Counted from the first letter of the stretch, positions 24,179 to 33,763 are shown. The stretch is 64,000 nucleotides of DNA from DASQEH01 sp963765725 (GCA_963765725.1 CAVXXI010000001.1:682001-746000); one strand, 5' to 3'. Notes: a model not told the origin generated them from the letters alone. Made by a program: numbers and translations.

Positions 24179-25942
24179 TCAGGTGGCGACGGGGCCGAGG
24201 ACGACGGCGCTCTCGCCTGGCACGCGCACGGTGCGCGGCCCCACCACGGCCGCCTCGGGACTCCACGCCAAGATGATCTCCACCTCGGCGGGCTCCGGCT
24301 CGGCGCAGGCGATCCGGAGGTCGCGCGGGCGGTCGGACAGGTTGACTGCCACGTGGTGCGCGCCGCGGTGCATGACGACCGTCTGCGCCGCGAGGTCGTG
24401 CTCGACGTGGACGCGGTCCAGTCGCGGGTCGCCGAGGTCGGGCACCTCACGCCGCAGCCGGACGAGACCGGCGTACCAGCGAAGGAGGTCGATGTGCGGC
24501 TCGGTCGACACCTCGTCCCAGTTCAGCCGCGAGCGCTCGAACGTCCGCTCCGCCTGCGGGTCCGGCACGTCGTTGCGGTCCCATCCGTGGGAGGAGAACT
24601 CGTCGCGCCGTCCGCGACGTACCGCTTCCGCGATCGAGCGGTCGGTGTGGTCGGTGAAGTACTGCCACGGTGTCGACGCGCCCCACTCCTCGCCCATGAA
24701 GAGCATGGGCGTACAGGGTCCGGCGAGCAGGAGCGCGGCGCCGCAGGCGAGTCGGCCCGGGCTCTGCTGGGCCGACAGCCGGTCGCCGACCGCGCGGTTG
24801 CCCACCTGGTCGTGAGTCTGCAGCGAGACCACGAACCGCCAGCCGGGGGTACGCGTACGGTCGATGGGCCGTCCGTGAGTACGCCGCCGGAAGGACGAGT
24901 ACGTGCCGTCGTGCAGGAAGACCCCCTCGAGCACCTTGGTGAGGGCTCCCGGCGCAGCGAAGTCCGCGTAGTACCCCTGGGTCTCCCCGGTGAGCAGGAC
25001 GTGCAGCGCGTGGTGCACGTCGTCGGCCCATTGGGCGTGGAGCCCCAGACCGCCCGCCTCCCGGGGGGTGACGGTCAGCGGGTCGTTGCGGTCGGACTCG
25101 GCGATCAGCCACATGGGCCGACCGGAGCTCGTCGACAGCGTGGCGACCTCCGCCGACAGCTCCTCCAGCAGGGTGATCGCGCGCTCGTCGAAGAGCGCGT
25201 GCACCGCGTCGAGCCGTAGGCCGTCGATATGGAAGTCGTGGAACCACATCAGGGCGTTGTCGATCACGAAACGCCGGACCTCGTCGCTGTCCGCGTCGTC
25301 GAGGTTGAGCGCCGCCCCCCATGGGGTGCCGTAGCGATCGGTGAAGTAGGGACCGAACTCCGTCAGGTGGTTCCCGCTCGGGCCGAGGTGGTTGTACACG
25401 ACGTCGAGGCACACCCCGAGGCCGCGCTGGTGACAGGCCTCGACGAAACGGCACAGTGCCTCCGGACCGCCGTACGGCTCGTGCACCGCGTACAGGCCGA
25501 CGCCGTCGTAGCCCCAGCCGAAGCGGCCGGGGAAGGTGGCGAGGGGCATCAGCTCGACGAGGTCGACCCCGAGGGAGACCAGGTGGTCGAGCCGTTCGAT
25601 GGCCGAGTCGAGGGTCCCCTCAGGCGTGAACGTCCCGACGTGCAGCTCGTACACGACCGCGCCCGGCAGCTGGGCGCCGCGCCACGAGGTGTCGGCCCAG
25701 TGGTACCTGGCGACGTCGAAGACCGCCGCCTCGCCCTCAGGTCCCTCGGGAAGCCGGATCGCCCTCGGGTCGGCCCGCGGATCGCCCCCGTCGAGCCGGT
25801 AGGCGTACCGGGAGCCGTTTGTCGCGTCGATGTCCTCGCTGACCCACCAGCCGTCGTCGCCCCTGGTCATCTTGTGCTCGGCGCCGTCGTGCAGCAATGT
25901 CACTGACGTCTCGGCCCGGGGAGCCCACACGCGGAACCTCAC
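24179..25942 (-). CDS. treZ: Malto-oligosyltrehalose trehalohydrolase
   Basis: 587 residues from GTG 25942, overlapping the treY stop. N-terminal VRFRVWAPRAETSVTLL (carbohydrate-binding-like beta domain), then a GH13 barrel with CLDVVYNHLGPSGNHL, HIDGLRLDAVHAL (nucleophile Asp), MWLIAESDRND (acid/base Glu) and SLQTHDQVGN (transition-state Asp), and FMGEEWG. TreZ releases trehalose from maltooligosyl-trehalose. Length matches the family. Last gene of the treX-treY-treZ set. Confidence 0.95.
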   Translation of the reverse strand: MRFRVWAPRAETSVTLLHDGAEHKMTRGDDGWWVSEDIDATNGSRYAYRLDGGDPRADPRAIRLPEGPEGEAAVFDVARYHWADTSWRGAQLPGAVVYELHVGTFTPEGTLDSAIERLDHLVSLGVDLVELMPLATFPGRFGWGYDGVGLYAVHEPYGGPEALCRFVEACHQRGLGVCLDVVYNHLGPSGNHLTEFGPYFTDRYGTPWGAALNLDDADSDEVRRFVIDNALMWFHDFHIDGLRLDAVHALFDERAITLLEELSAEVATLSTSSGRPMWLIAESDRNDPLTVTPREAGGLGLHAQWADDVHHALHVLLTGETQGYYADFAAPGALTKVLEGVFLHDGTYSSFRRRTHGRPIDRTRTPGWRFVVSLQTHDQVGNRAVGDRLSAQQSPGRLACGAALLLAGPCTPMLFMGEEWGASTPWQYFTDHTDRSIAEAVRRGRRDEFSSHGWDRNDVPDPQAERTFERSRLNWDEVSTEPHIDLLRWYAGLVRLRREVPDLGDPRLDRVHVEHDLAAQTVVMHRGAHHVAVNLSDRPRDLRIACAEPEPAEVEIILAWSPEAAVVGPRTVRVPGESAVVLGPVAT

Positions 25943-28326
25943 TCCGCCTCCCTGACCAGCAGCGCCACGGGAAGCTCCGCGAACAGACCCTCGCAGGCCA
26001 CGGCGCCACCGCCTACGACACCGGACCCGGTGAACAGGTCCGTCCACGCCCCGTCCGGCAGGGACACCGTGGCGCCGGCCCACCCCGAGCGCGACTGCGC
26101 CACCGGCCACCGCGTTCCGAGCACGGCGATCTGCTCGCTCCGCACGAACCCGATCGCATGGCGTGAGGTCGTCGGCAGCGGTCGGTACGTCGCCGCCGCA
26201 CCGAACTGTTCTGGCCGGTGTCGGCGCAGCCGCAGCGCCGTCGAGGTCACCCAGAGCTTGTCGTCGTCGAGGTCACGGCGCGTGGCTCCCGAGTCGAGCC
26301 GCTCCAGCCGTCGCAGGCGCTCGGCGTAGTCGACCGGGCGGCGGTTGTCGGGGTCGACGAGTGAGCGCTCCACGGTCTCGCAGCCCTGGTACACATCGGG
26401 TACGCCGGGAAGCATCAGCTGGAGCAGCTTGGACGTGAGCGTGACGCCCCGGATCGCGGGCTGCAGCTGCGTCACCCAGGCGCCGGCGGCGGTGGCGATC
26501 TCGCCCTCGGCGAGGCAACGCGCGGCGAGCTCGTGCACCTGGCGCTCATACTCCTCGTCGCCGTCCGTCCAGGCGGTGTGCTGCTTGGCCTCGCGTACGG
26601 CTTTCTCGAGGTAGTCCCCGAGCCGGTCGATCGTGATCGGCCAGGTGCCGACGAGCGTCTGCATCACCAGGTACGCCGTCGGCTCGTCGACCGAGAGCTC
26701 GGCCGCGGCCTTCCGGACCAGCGTCCAGAGGCTCCGCCAGCCGTCGAGGTCCTCGGCCGCCGCCAGCAGTCCCGCCCGTACGTCCTCCCCGCGCTTGGTG
26801 TCGTGCGTCGACAGCGTGGTCATCCCCGTCGGCGTCGTCAGCGACTGGCGCTCCGCCCAGGCGTGCAGGGCGCCGTCGTCGGGGCGCTCCAGGGCACCGG
26901 GGTCGCCGCCGACCTCGTTGAGGGCGATCAGCCGGTTGAACCGGTAGAACGTCGTGTCCTCGACGCCCTTCGCCATCACCGGGCCGCAGACCTGCTGGAA
27001 CCGCACGACCAGGTCGCGACCGGCCTCGCTGGACGTCGTGGAGTCGAGCAGCAGGTCGCGCAACACCGCCAGCGGTAGGGCGAGGTCGGGCCGGGCCCGT
27101 TGCGCCCCCGCTCGCATCTCCTCGATCGCGTGAACGGCGTCGGCGCTCGGCGGCTCGTCGAGACGGACGTACGCGCGGTAGGTACGTACTCGGACGAGCA
27201 TCTCCGTCAGCGCCGCCTCGAGGTCTGCCTCGCGGACGGTGTGACCGGCGTCGGCCGCCGCTGAGGCGGCGCGGCGCACGAGGCGACGCAGCTCGGGCTT
27301 CAGTAGCACGTCGAGGACGTGGCGCTTGGCCTCCAGCTCCGTCGTCGCCAGCGACGCCTCTCCGCCGGTCTTGCGCCAGAGCTCGTCGAGTGCCGCACCG
27401 ACCGGGGGAACGAGTGCGTCGGACAGCGCACGGATGGCGTCGTAGCCCGTCGTCCCGGCGGTCGCCCACTCGGCCGGCAGCGCCTCGTCGCCTTCGAGGA
27501 TCTTCTCGACGACCACCCAGGCCCCGTCGGTGGCGTCGCGCAGCCGGGACAGGTAGCCCTGCGGGTCGGCGAGGCCGTCGGGATGATCGATCCGGAAGCC
27601 GTCGATAACACCTCTGCGGTGCAAGCTCAGCAGGAGCGCATGCGTGGCGTCGAACACGTCGTCGAGCTCGACCCGCACCGCGACCAGCGTGTCGACGTCG
27701 AAGAACCGCCGATAGCCCAGGACGTCGTCCTTGTCGCGCCAGTTCGAAAGCACGTAGTGCTGGCGCGCCAGCACGTCGGCGACGGAGCCGCCGGTCGTAC
27801 CCGGAGCGACCGGGAACACCTGGTCGTAGTAGCGCAGCACCGGCTGACCCTCGTGCTCGGCGAGCTGCAACTCTCCCGCGTCGACAACGTCGCCCAGCGG
27901 CCCTCCGAGCACCGGCAGGCCCACCTTTTGCTCGCACAGGTCCCAGTCGATGTCGAACCAGCCGGCCGTCGCGCTGTCACGACCTCGCCGCAGCGTGTCC
28001 CACAGCGGCGCGTTGAGGTAGGCGGGTGTCGGCAGCGCCATGTGGTTGGGGACCACGTCGACCACGACGCCGAGGTCGTGCGCGTGCGCCTGCTCCGCCA
28101 GCGCAACGAGGCCGGCCTCGCCACCGAGGTCGTCGCTGATGCGGGTGTGGTCGACGACGTCGTAGCCGTGCATCGAGCCGGGCGCGGCCTGCAGGACCGG
28201 GGACAGGTAGAGGTGCGAGATGCCGAGCGCAGCCAGGTACGGCACCTGCTCGGCGGCCGCGGCGAAGCCGAAACCCGAGTGCAGCTGGAGCCGGTAGGTC
28301 GACGTCGGGAGGTGGCGGTCAGCCAT
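25939..28326 (-). CDS. treY: Malto-oligosyltrehalose synthase
   Basis: 795 residues from ATG 28326, overlapping treX by 8 bases. STYRLQLHSGFGFAAAAEQV starts the GH13 barrel; LYLSPVLQAAPGSMHGYDVVD, VVDVVPNHMA, GFRIDHPDGLADP (catalytic Asp) and VEKILEGDEALP (Glu) follow, then THDTKRGEDVRAGL and LPGVPDVYQGCE. TreY converts the reducing-end alpha-1,4 bond of malto-oligosaccharides into the alpha,alpha-1,1 bond. Length fits the family (about 720-825 residues). Confidence 0.95.
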   Translation of the reverse strand: MADRHLPTSTYRLQLHSGFGFAAAAEQVPYLAALGISHLYLSPVLQAAPGSMHGYDVVDHTRISDDLGGEAGLVALAEQAHAHDLGVVVDVVPNHMALPTPAYLNAPLWDTLRRGRDSATAGWFDIDWDLCEQKVGLPVLGGPLGDVVDAGELQLAEHEGQPVLRYYDQVFPVAPGTTGGSVADVLARQHYVLSNWRDKDDVLGYRRFFDVDTLVAVRVELDDVFDATHALLLSLHRRGVIDGFRIDHPDGLADPQGYLSRLRDATDGAWVVVEKILEGDEALPAEWATAGTTGYDAIRALSDALVPPVGAALDELWRKTGGEASLATTELEAKRHVLDVLLKPELRRLVRRAASAAADAGHTVREADLEAALTEMLVRVRTYRAYVRLDEPPSADAVHAIEEMRAGAQRARPDLALPLAVLRDLLLDSTTSSEAGRDLVVRFQQVCGPVMAKGVEDTTFYRFNRLIALNEVGGDPGALERPDDGALHAWAERQSLTTPTGMTTLSTHDTKRGEDVRAGLLAAAEDLDGWRSLWTLVRKAAAELSVDEPTAYLVMQTLVGTWPITIDRLGDYLEKAVREAKQHTAWTDGDEEYERQVHELAARCLAEGEIATAAGAWVTQLQPAIRGVTLTSKLLQLMLPGVPDVYQGCETVERSLVDPDNRRPVDYAERLRRLERLDSGATRRDLDDDKLWVTSTALRLRRHRPEQFGAAATYRPLPTTSRHAIGFVRSEQIAVLGTRWPVAQSRSGWAGATVSLPDGAWTDLFTGSGVVGGGAVACEGLFAELPVALLVREAE

Positions 28327-30418
28327 GGCGCAGCACGGCGACGGACCGGGCCAGCAGCATGAGCTCGTGGCCTGCCGGTATCGGCTTGGAGTCGGCCTCC
28401 GTCACCGAGGCGTCACCGGTGTCGAGGATCGGTTGCCATTCTTCGCCGAACGGGCCGTCGGGGAGCGTGATCACGGCGTCCTCGTGTCCGGGGTTGAGCA
28501 GGAGCAGGAACGAGTCATCGACGATGTTCTCGCCGCGAAGGCCCGGCTCGGTGATGCCGTGTCCGTTGAGGAAGACGGCCAACGGCCGCAGTGAGCCTGC
28601 GGACCAGTCCTCCTGGTCCATCTCGGTCCCGTCGGGCCTGAGCCAGGCGATGTCGGGCAGACCGTTCTCGGCCTTCTCCCCGGTGAAGAAGCGCCGACGG
28701 CGGAAGACGGGATGGCTGGCGCGAAGCTCCAGCAGGGTACGGGTGAACGCGAGCAGGTCCGTGTCGACCTCGTCCCAGTGCACCCACGAGATCTCGTTGT
28801 CCTGGCAGTAGACGTTGTTGTTGCCGCGCTGCGTGCGACCGAGCTCGTCGCCGTGTGCCACCATCGGGACGCCCTGGCTGAGCAGCAGCGTGCTCAACAT
28901 GTTGCGTTGCTGCCGAGCCCGCAGCTGCCGGACTGCGGGATCGGTCGTCTCTCCCTCGGCTCCGCTGTTCCAGGAACGGTTGTGGCTCTCGCCGTCCTGG
29001 TTGCCCTCACCGTTGGCCTCGTTGTGCTTCTCGTTGTACGACACGAGGTCGCGCAGCGTGAAGCCGTCGTGTGCCGTGACGAAGTTGATGGACGCGTACG
29101 GCGCCCGTCCGTTCGCCTCGTACAGGTCGCTGGAGCCGGACAGCCGCGCGGCGAACTCGCCGAGGGAGTGCGGCTCGCCCCGCCAGTAGTCGCGGACCGT
29201 GTCGCGGAACTTGCCGTTCCACTCGGTCCACAGCGGCGGGAAGTTGCCGACCTGGTACCCGCCGGGGCCGAGATCCCAAGGCTCCGCGATCAGCTTGACC
29301 TGCGAGATGACCGGATCCTGGTGCACGAGGTCGAAGAACACGCTCAGCCGGTCGACCTCCAGGAACTGGCGCGCCAGGCTCGCCGCCAGGTCGAAGCGGA
29401 AGCCGTCGACGTGCATCTCGGTGACCCAGTACCGCAGCGAGTCCATGATCATCTGCAGCACGTGGGGGCTGCGCATCAGCAGCGTGTTGCCGGTACCGGT
29501 GGTGTCGTAGTAGAAGGACGGGTCGTCGTCGACCAGCCGGTAATAGGCAGCGTTGTCGATCCCGCGGAAGCACAGCGTCGGGCCGAGGTGGTTGCCCTCG
29601 GCCGTGTGGTTGTATACCACGTCGAGGATGACCTCGATGCCCGCCTTGTGCAGCTCGCGCACCATCGCCTTGAACTCGAGCACCTGCTCTCCGCGCTGCC
29701 CCGACGAGCTGTAGGCGTTGTGAGGGGCGAAGAAGCCGATCGTGTTGTAACCCCAGTAGTTCGACAACCCCTGGTCGACGAGCCCCGAGTCGTTGACGAA
29801 CTGGTGCACCGGCATGAGCTCGATCGCCGTGATGCCGAGACGCGTCAGGTGGTCGATCATCGCGGGGTGGGCGATGGCCGCGTACGAGCCGCGGATCTCC
29901 TCAGGGATGTCGGGATGCAGTTGGCTCATCCCCTTGACGTGTGCCTCGTAGATGACCGTCTCGTGGTACTGCCGGCGCGGGGACCGGTCCTCTTGCCAGT
30001 CGAAGAACGGGTTGATCACCACCGACTTCATGGTGTGTGGCGCCGAATCGTCGGTGTTGCGGCGGGACGGATCGCCGAAGTCGTACGAGAAGCAGGCCTG
30101 CGCCCAGTCGATCGCACCCTCGAGCGCCTTGGCGTAGGGGTCCATCAGGAGCTTGCTCGGGTCGCAGCGATGGCCGTGCTGCGGCTCGTACGGCCCGTGG
30201 ACCCGGTACCCGTACCGCTGCCCGGGTCCGACCCGGGGGAGGTACGCGTGCCAGACGAGGGCGTCCTGCTCCGTCATGGGGATGCGCGTCTCGGCCCCGC
30301 GGCTACCGAACAGGCACAGCTCGACCGACGTCGCGACGTCGGAGAAGACGGCGAAGTTGGTACCGGCTCCGTCATAGGTGGCACCGAGGGGGTACGGGGC
30401 GCCGGGCCAGACCTCCAT
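28319..30418 (-). CDS. treX: Glycogen debranching enzyme TreX/GlgX
   Basis: 699 residues. ATG 30418 preferred to ATG 30421: AAAGGA lies 5 nt before the former and only 2 nt before the latter. CBM48-like start (GATYDGAGTNFAVFSDVATS), then GH13: VILDVVYNHTAEGNH, HVDGFRFDLAASLAR (nucleophile Asp), LIAEPWDLGPGGYQVG (Glu) and FVTAHDGFTLRDLVSYNEKH. It removes alpha-1,6 branches from glycogen and feeds linear chains to TreY. First gene of the trehalose operon; the gene order treX-Y-Z with overlaps indicates co-translation. Confidence 0.95.
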   Translation of the reverse strand: MEVWPGAPYPLGATYDGAGTNFAVFSDVATSVELCLFGSRGAETRIPMTEQDALVWHAYLPRVGPGQRYGYRVHGPYEPQHGHRCDPSKLLMDPYAKALEGAIDWAQACFSYDFGDPSRRNTDDSAPHTMKSVVINPFFDWQEDRSPRRQYHETVIYEAHVKGMSQLHPDIPEEIRGSYAAIAHPAMIDHLTRLGITAIELMPVHQFVNDSGLVDQGLSNYWGYNTIGFFAPHNAYSSSGQRGEQVLEFKAMVRELHKAGIEVILDVVYNHTAEGNHLGPTLCFRGIDNAAYYRLVDDDPSFYYDTTGTGNTLLMRSPHVLQMIMDSLRYWVTEMHVDGFRFDLAASLARQFLEVDRLSVFFDLVHQDPVISQVKLIAEPWDLGPGGYQVGNFPPLWTEWNGKFRDTVRDYWRGEPHSLGEFAARLSGSSDLYEANGRAPYASINFVTAHDGFTLRDLVSYNEKHNEANGEGNQDGESHNRSWNSGAEGETTDPAVRQLRARQQRNMLSTLLLSQGVPMVAHGDELGRTQRGNNNVYCQDNEISWVHWDEVDTDLLAFTRTLLELRASHPVFRRRRFFTGEKAENGLPDIAWLRPDGTEMDQEDWSAGSLRPLAVFLNGHGITEPGLRGENIVDDSFLLLLNPGHEDAVITLPDGPFGEEWQPILDTGDASVTEADSKPIPAGHELMLLARSVAVLRHG

Positions 30419-30595
30419 CATGGTCCTTTCGGGTGTGCGTGACTGTCGGTCTGGTCTACTCCGCTTTCGCGCGCATCTGGGAGCTCGCCGAGGCGACCGC
30501 CGCCAGACCCGGGAACTCTATCCGTGCCGGACGACGACCCCGTCCTCGTACCCAGCCTTGCCTCCCGTTAACGGGGGGGCGCCAAGACGTGCGGC

Positions 30596-30629
30596 GGCCC
30601 GGCCCTCGCTCACTGGCGAGGACCGGGCC
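30596..30629 (-). terminator. Rho-independent-like hairpin downstream of the ferritin-like gene
   Basis: GGCCCGGCCCTCGC (30596-30609), loop TCACTG, GCGAGGACCGGGCC (30616-30629): 13 matched pairs with one C/A mismatch. On the minus strand it lies about 20 bp behind the stop at 30650 and ahead of treX. It lacks a U run. Confidence 0.7.
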
Positions 30630-30649
30630 ACCCCTGCGGAGGCTGGTGC

Positions 30650-31573
30650 TCAGCTGCCGCTGGTGTTGATCGCGCCGTTCACACCCTCGGGGTAGAAACC
30701 ACCCTTGGTGGCCCGCTTGGGGGTGAGGTAGACGATGTTGAGCACGCGGTCAGCGGAGCGGCTGAAGGCGATGCCGTTGCTGTCGGTCGGGACGAGGTTC
30801 GCCCGCTTCTTGCCGCCGATGCCCTGGTCGTCGTCGGACTTGCCGTCGAGACTGTCGCGAGCGGCGGAGATGGCGTTGACGGCCGACATCAGGTCCTTCG
30901 CGTACAGGTTCGTGCGGACGATACCCGCGTGGTACGCCTCCACCGCGAGGATGCCGGCGGCAGCCTCGAGGTAGGTCTTGTTGCTGATGAGCGGCGCGGC
31001 GCCCTTGTACGCGGTGACTCCGACGTCTTCGAAGAGGAACGCCGCGAGAAGGAAGTTGTTCTCGTTGGCGTACGGGTCGAACGTCTGGTGCGGTCCGATC
31101 AGGCCGGCGGCCCGGGCGGCGGCGGTGAAGCTGTTCTTGAGGTCGATCTCGGGCCTGGCCACCTTGGCCGAGCCGAGCGCGGAGCGCAGGAACTTGACGT
31201 GCGACACCTCGTCGTGCGCGATCTCGGTGGCGTACTTGCGGATGTTCGGCGTCTGCCACTTGACCATGCGGCCGCCGATGACACCGCCGTGCTTGCCCTT
31301 GCCGGTGGTCAGCCCGTGGTCGAGGCCGTGGCCGAAGGCAGCGTGCGAGTAGAACTCTGCCTCGAGGTACTCGAGGTTGAGCGCGAAGTTCAAGATCGCG
31401 CCGTCACTCGGAGCGCCGGCGCCAAGGGCCGTTCCGGAGCCGAGCCCGGACAGTGCCGTCGCGCCGACCACGCCGAGACCGGCGACGCCTGCGCTGCGGA
31501 GAAAGTTGCGCCGATCCGTGTCGTTCTCGGCGCTCCGCTCAATCATCGTACGAACCGTTTGCTTACCGAACAT
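30650..31573 (-). CDS. Tat-exported ferritin-like domain protein
   Basis: 307 residues from ATG 31573 with GGGAGGA 3 nt before it; the longer frame above is rejected. The Tat signal is DRRNFLRSAGVAGLGVVGAT (about 20-39). The ferritin-like four-helix domain follows: ILNFALNLEYLEAEFYSHAA, IAHDEVSHVKFLRSALG and FLFEDVGVTAYKGAAPLI, with Glu and His placed for a diiron site, and AAAGILAVEAYHAGIVRT. Members include desiccation-related PCC13-62-type proteins. The final segment (VNGAINTSGS) looks like a loose C-terminus. Substrate or partner unknown. Confidence 0.88.
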   Translation of the reverse strand: MFGKQTVRTMIERSAENDTDRRNFLRSAGVAGLGVVGATALSGLGSGTALGAGAPSDGAILNFALNLEYLEAEFYSHAAFGHGLDHGLTTGKGKHGGVIGGRMVKWQTPNIRKYATEIAHDEVSHVKFLRSALGSAKVARPEIDLKNSFTAAARAAGLIGPHQTFDPYANENNFLLAAFLFEDVGVTAYKGAAPLISNKTYLEAAAGILAVEAYHAGIVRTNLYAKDLMSAVNAISAARDSLDGKSDDDQGIGGKKRANLVPTDSNGIAFSRSADRVLNIVYLTPKRATKGGFYPEGVNGAINTSGS

Positions 31574-31961
31574 TGATCCTCCCAAGATCATGACTGCAGT
31601 GGGGGCACCGACCGGTGGTCGGTGCCGGAGGAGAGACGGCGAGGAGCGCGCCGCGGACATTGCTGTCGGGCCGTATGGCCGTCGAGATGGCTCCATACGA
31701 AGGCGATCCGAGCGCCTTCCGGTGGGTATACGGCGCCGACGGCCGGGCGGATTGCACCAGCTGCCACCTTTTTTCGCAGCGCCGACCGGCGCACCGTGGA
31801 GTCCGTCGCCGCACGCGCCCACGGCGGCCGCCGTCACCCGGTAGCGGATGATGGCACCCAACCGAAGACTCCTGTGCAGCCCGAAGGAAGAATCGAGGTG
31901 TGGTGACCGATCTCGGAGCGGCGCTCTGCGGCGCGGTCGTCAGGGCCTCCACCGGTGACGC
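31574..31961. other. 388-bp divergent intergenic region between ferritin-like gene and NRAMP gene
   Basis: It holds the 5' leader of the ferritin-like gene on one side, with a perfect hairpin at 31604-31626, and the promoter of the NRAMP transporter on the other. No coding gene is supported. I saw no clear manganese riboswitch motif. Confidence 0.4.
31604..31626 (-). promoter_or_regulatory. Perfect 10-bp hairpin in the leader of the ferritin-like gene
   Basis: GGCACCGACC (31604-31613), loop GGT, GGTCGGTGCC (31617-31626). It is 31-53 nt upstream of the start codon at 31573, so it would be in the 5' UTR or at an operator. It could be a repressor site or an RNA stabilising hairpin. Confidence 0.5.
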
Positions 31962-33200
31962 ATGACGTCGGCGCGCGAGTCGGTGGTCGCACGGGCGCGT
32001 GTACGCGGGCCGCTTCCCCTCCTGGGCCCGGCGTTCGTCGCCTCGATCGCGTACGTCGACCCAGGGAACTTCGCCACCAACATCGCCGCAGGGTCGAAGT
32101 ACGGCTATCTGCTGGTCTGGGTGCTCCTCGCGAGCAACCTGATGGCGATGCTGATCCAGTACCTGTCCGCGAAGTCCGGAATCGCCACCGGCGCCACCCT
32201 GCCGGAGCTGTGCCGTACGCACTTCTCGCAGCCGACGGTGACCGGGCTCTGGCTGCAGGCGGAGATCGTCGCCATCGCGACCGACGTCGCGGAGGTGCTG
32301 GGAGGTGCGCTAGCCCTGCGGCTGCTGTTCGGATTGCCGCTGGTGGCCGGCGGGGTCGTGACGGCGGTCGTCGCCTTCGCGCTACTCGCCGTCCAGGGGC
32401 GTGGGCACCGGCCGTTCGAGACCGCGATCGTCGGCTTGCTGGCGGTGATCCTGGTCGGCTTCCTGTACAGCCTGGTCGCCGGTGGCGTCGACCCGTCGTC
32501 GGTGGCGCAGGGTGCGGTTCCCCGCTTCCGTGGCAGTGAGAGCCTGCTGATCGCGGCGGGGATGCTGGGGGCCACGGTCATGCCGCACGCGATCTACCTG
32601 CACGGCGCGCTGACCAACGAGCGGTACGTGACCGACACGGCGGAACAGCGCAGTGCCCTGCTCCGCAGCCAGCGCATCGACGTGGTGACCGCGATGTCGC
32701 TGGCCGGGCTCGTCAACCTCGCGATGCTCGCCATCGCCGCGCGGCTCTTCTTCGGACGCCAGCCCGCCGTCGACACGATCGAGAAAGCGCACGAGCGGTT
32801 GAACAGCGCGCTGGGACCGACCGCCGCGCTGCTGTTCGCCCTCGCGCTGCTCGCCTCTGGGCTCGCGTCGTCGAGCGTGGGTACCTTCGCAGGGCAGGTC
32901 ATCATGCAGGGCTTCCTGCGCCGCCGCGTCCCGCTGCTGGTCAGACGACTGGTGACGCTGTCGCCTGCGCTCCTCGTGCTGGCCCTGGACGTGGACACCA
33001 CGCAGGCTCTGGTGATCTCGCAGGTCGTGCTCTCGTTCGGGATCGCCTTCGCTCTGGTTCCTCTGGTCCTCCTGACGCGGCGCGCCGACGTGATGGGGTC
33101 GCTCGTCAACCGGCAGGCGACGACGGTCGTGGCGTCCTTGGTCGCGGCGGTGATCATCGTGATGAACGTGATCCTGCTCGTGTTCACCGTCCTGGCCTGA
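31962..33200 (+). CDS. mntH: NRAMP-family divalent metal (Mn2+/Fe2+) transporter
   Basis: 412 residues from ATG 31962. Eleven or so membrane segments. The signature DPGN is at residues 33-36 (AYVDPGNFATN) and the metal-site helix 6 is MLGATVMPHAIYLHGAL (about 201-217), with Met207-Pro208-His209 conserved. Family members carry Mn(II) or Fe(II) into the cell with protons. The neighbouring ferritin-like protein fits metal handling, but the two genes are divergent, and no MntR-like gene is nearby. Confidence 0.92.
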   Translation: MTSARESVVARARVRGPLPLLGPAFVASIAYVDPGNFATNIAAGSKYGYLLVWVLLASNLMAMLIQYLSAKSGIATGATLPELCRTHFSQPTVTGLWLQAEIVAIATDVAEVLGGALALRLLFGLPLVAGGVVTAVVAFALLAVQGRGHRPFETAIVGLLAVILVGFLYSLVAGGVDPSSVAQGAVPRFRGSESLLIAAGMLGATVMPHAIYLHGALTNERYVTDTAEQRSALLRSQRIDVVTAMSLAGLVNLAMLAIAARLFFGRQPAVDTIEKAHERLNSALGPTAALLFALALLASGLASSSVGTFAGQVIMQGFLRRRVPLLVRRLVTLSPALLVLALDVDTTQALVISQVVLSFGIAFALVPLVLLTRRADVMGSLVNRQATTVVASLVAAVIIVMNVILLVFTVLA

Positions 33201-33206
33201 CGCCCC

Positions 33207-33537
33207 GTCGACCGCCCAGCTGTGCCGACTGGGCAGAAATGCGGCCTCGACTGGGCAGAAATGTCGGCTCGACCGGGCCGAAATGTCGGCTCGAGAGGGC
33301 GGACATGTACCGCTCGAATGTCGTGCGCCCACCATCGCCACGACACCCTTACTGGATCGTAGGTCGACGCGTACCTGGCCAAGACCGTTCTGCCCGCTCG
33401 ATGCTGCATTTGCGACCGCTCGACAGTGGATTTGCGGCCGTTCGAGCCGACATTTCCGCCCGTTCTAGCCGACATTTCCGCCCGCTCGACCGGACATTTG
33501 CGCCCGGTGGACGCTGCATTTGCGCCCGCTCGACGGG
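33207..33537. repeat. Bipartite array of 22-bp units (family A), inverted in the middle
   Basis: Left half (33207-33317): units such as GACTGGGCAGAAATGTCGGC followed by TC, with 22-bp steps near 33228, 33250 and 33272. Right half (about 33388-33537): units in reverse orientation such as GCGCCCGCTCGACCGGACAT followed by TT, with 22-bp steps near 33410, 33432, 33454, 33476 and 33498. A unique stretch (about 33318-33390) lies between. The array fills the junction between the NRAMP gene and the CHAT gene, ahead of the terminator at 33547. Confidence 0.85.
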
Positions 33538-33546
33538 GGAGGGGGC

Positions 33547-33578
33547 GGCCCTGGGGCTGTTTGATCAACCCCAGGGCC
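33547..33578. terminator. 10-bp perfect hairpin between NRAMP and CHAT genes
   Basis: GGCCCTGGGG (33547-33556) pairs with CCCCAGGGCC (33569-33578). The 12-nt loop CTGTTTGATCAA contains the self-complementary TTGATCAA. It lies between convergent genes and may end transcription in both directions. Confidence 0.6.
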
Positions 33579-33763
33579 TAGGGCTGAGATTGCCCGGGCG
33601 ACCGCAACCCCTTAACGGGGACCATGCCCCATAGCGCTGCCGGTATGCGGGTCCTCCGGCACCTCGGCGCCGGGTTCGGGCGGTGGTACAGGGCCCCACC
33701 CGGCGATCAGGTCGCCGAACCGCTCGAGGCCCGGCACCAAGGAAGGGGGCGGCGCCGACCGCC
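33579..33763. other. Remainder of the NRAMP-CHAT junction
   Basis: About 185 bp with no gene that I can support. It contains GC-rich sequence that reads in several open frames but has no ribosome binding site. Confidence 0.35.

Noticed and set aside
31640..31961. yybP-ykoY type manganese riboswitch before the NRAMP gene
   Set aside because: No conserved loops of that class could be recognised in the leader.
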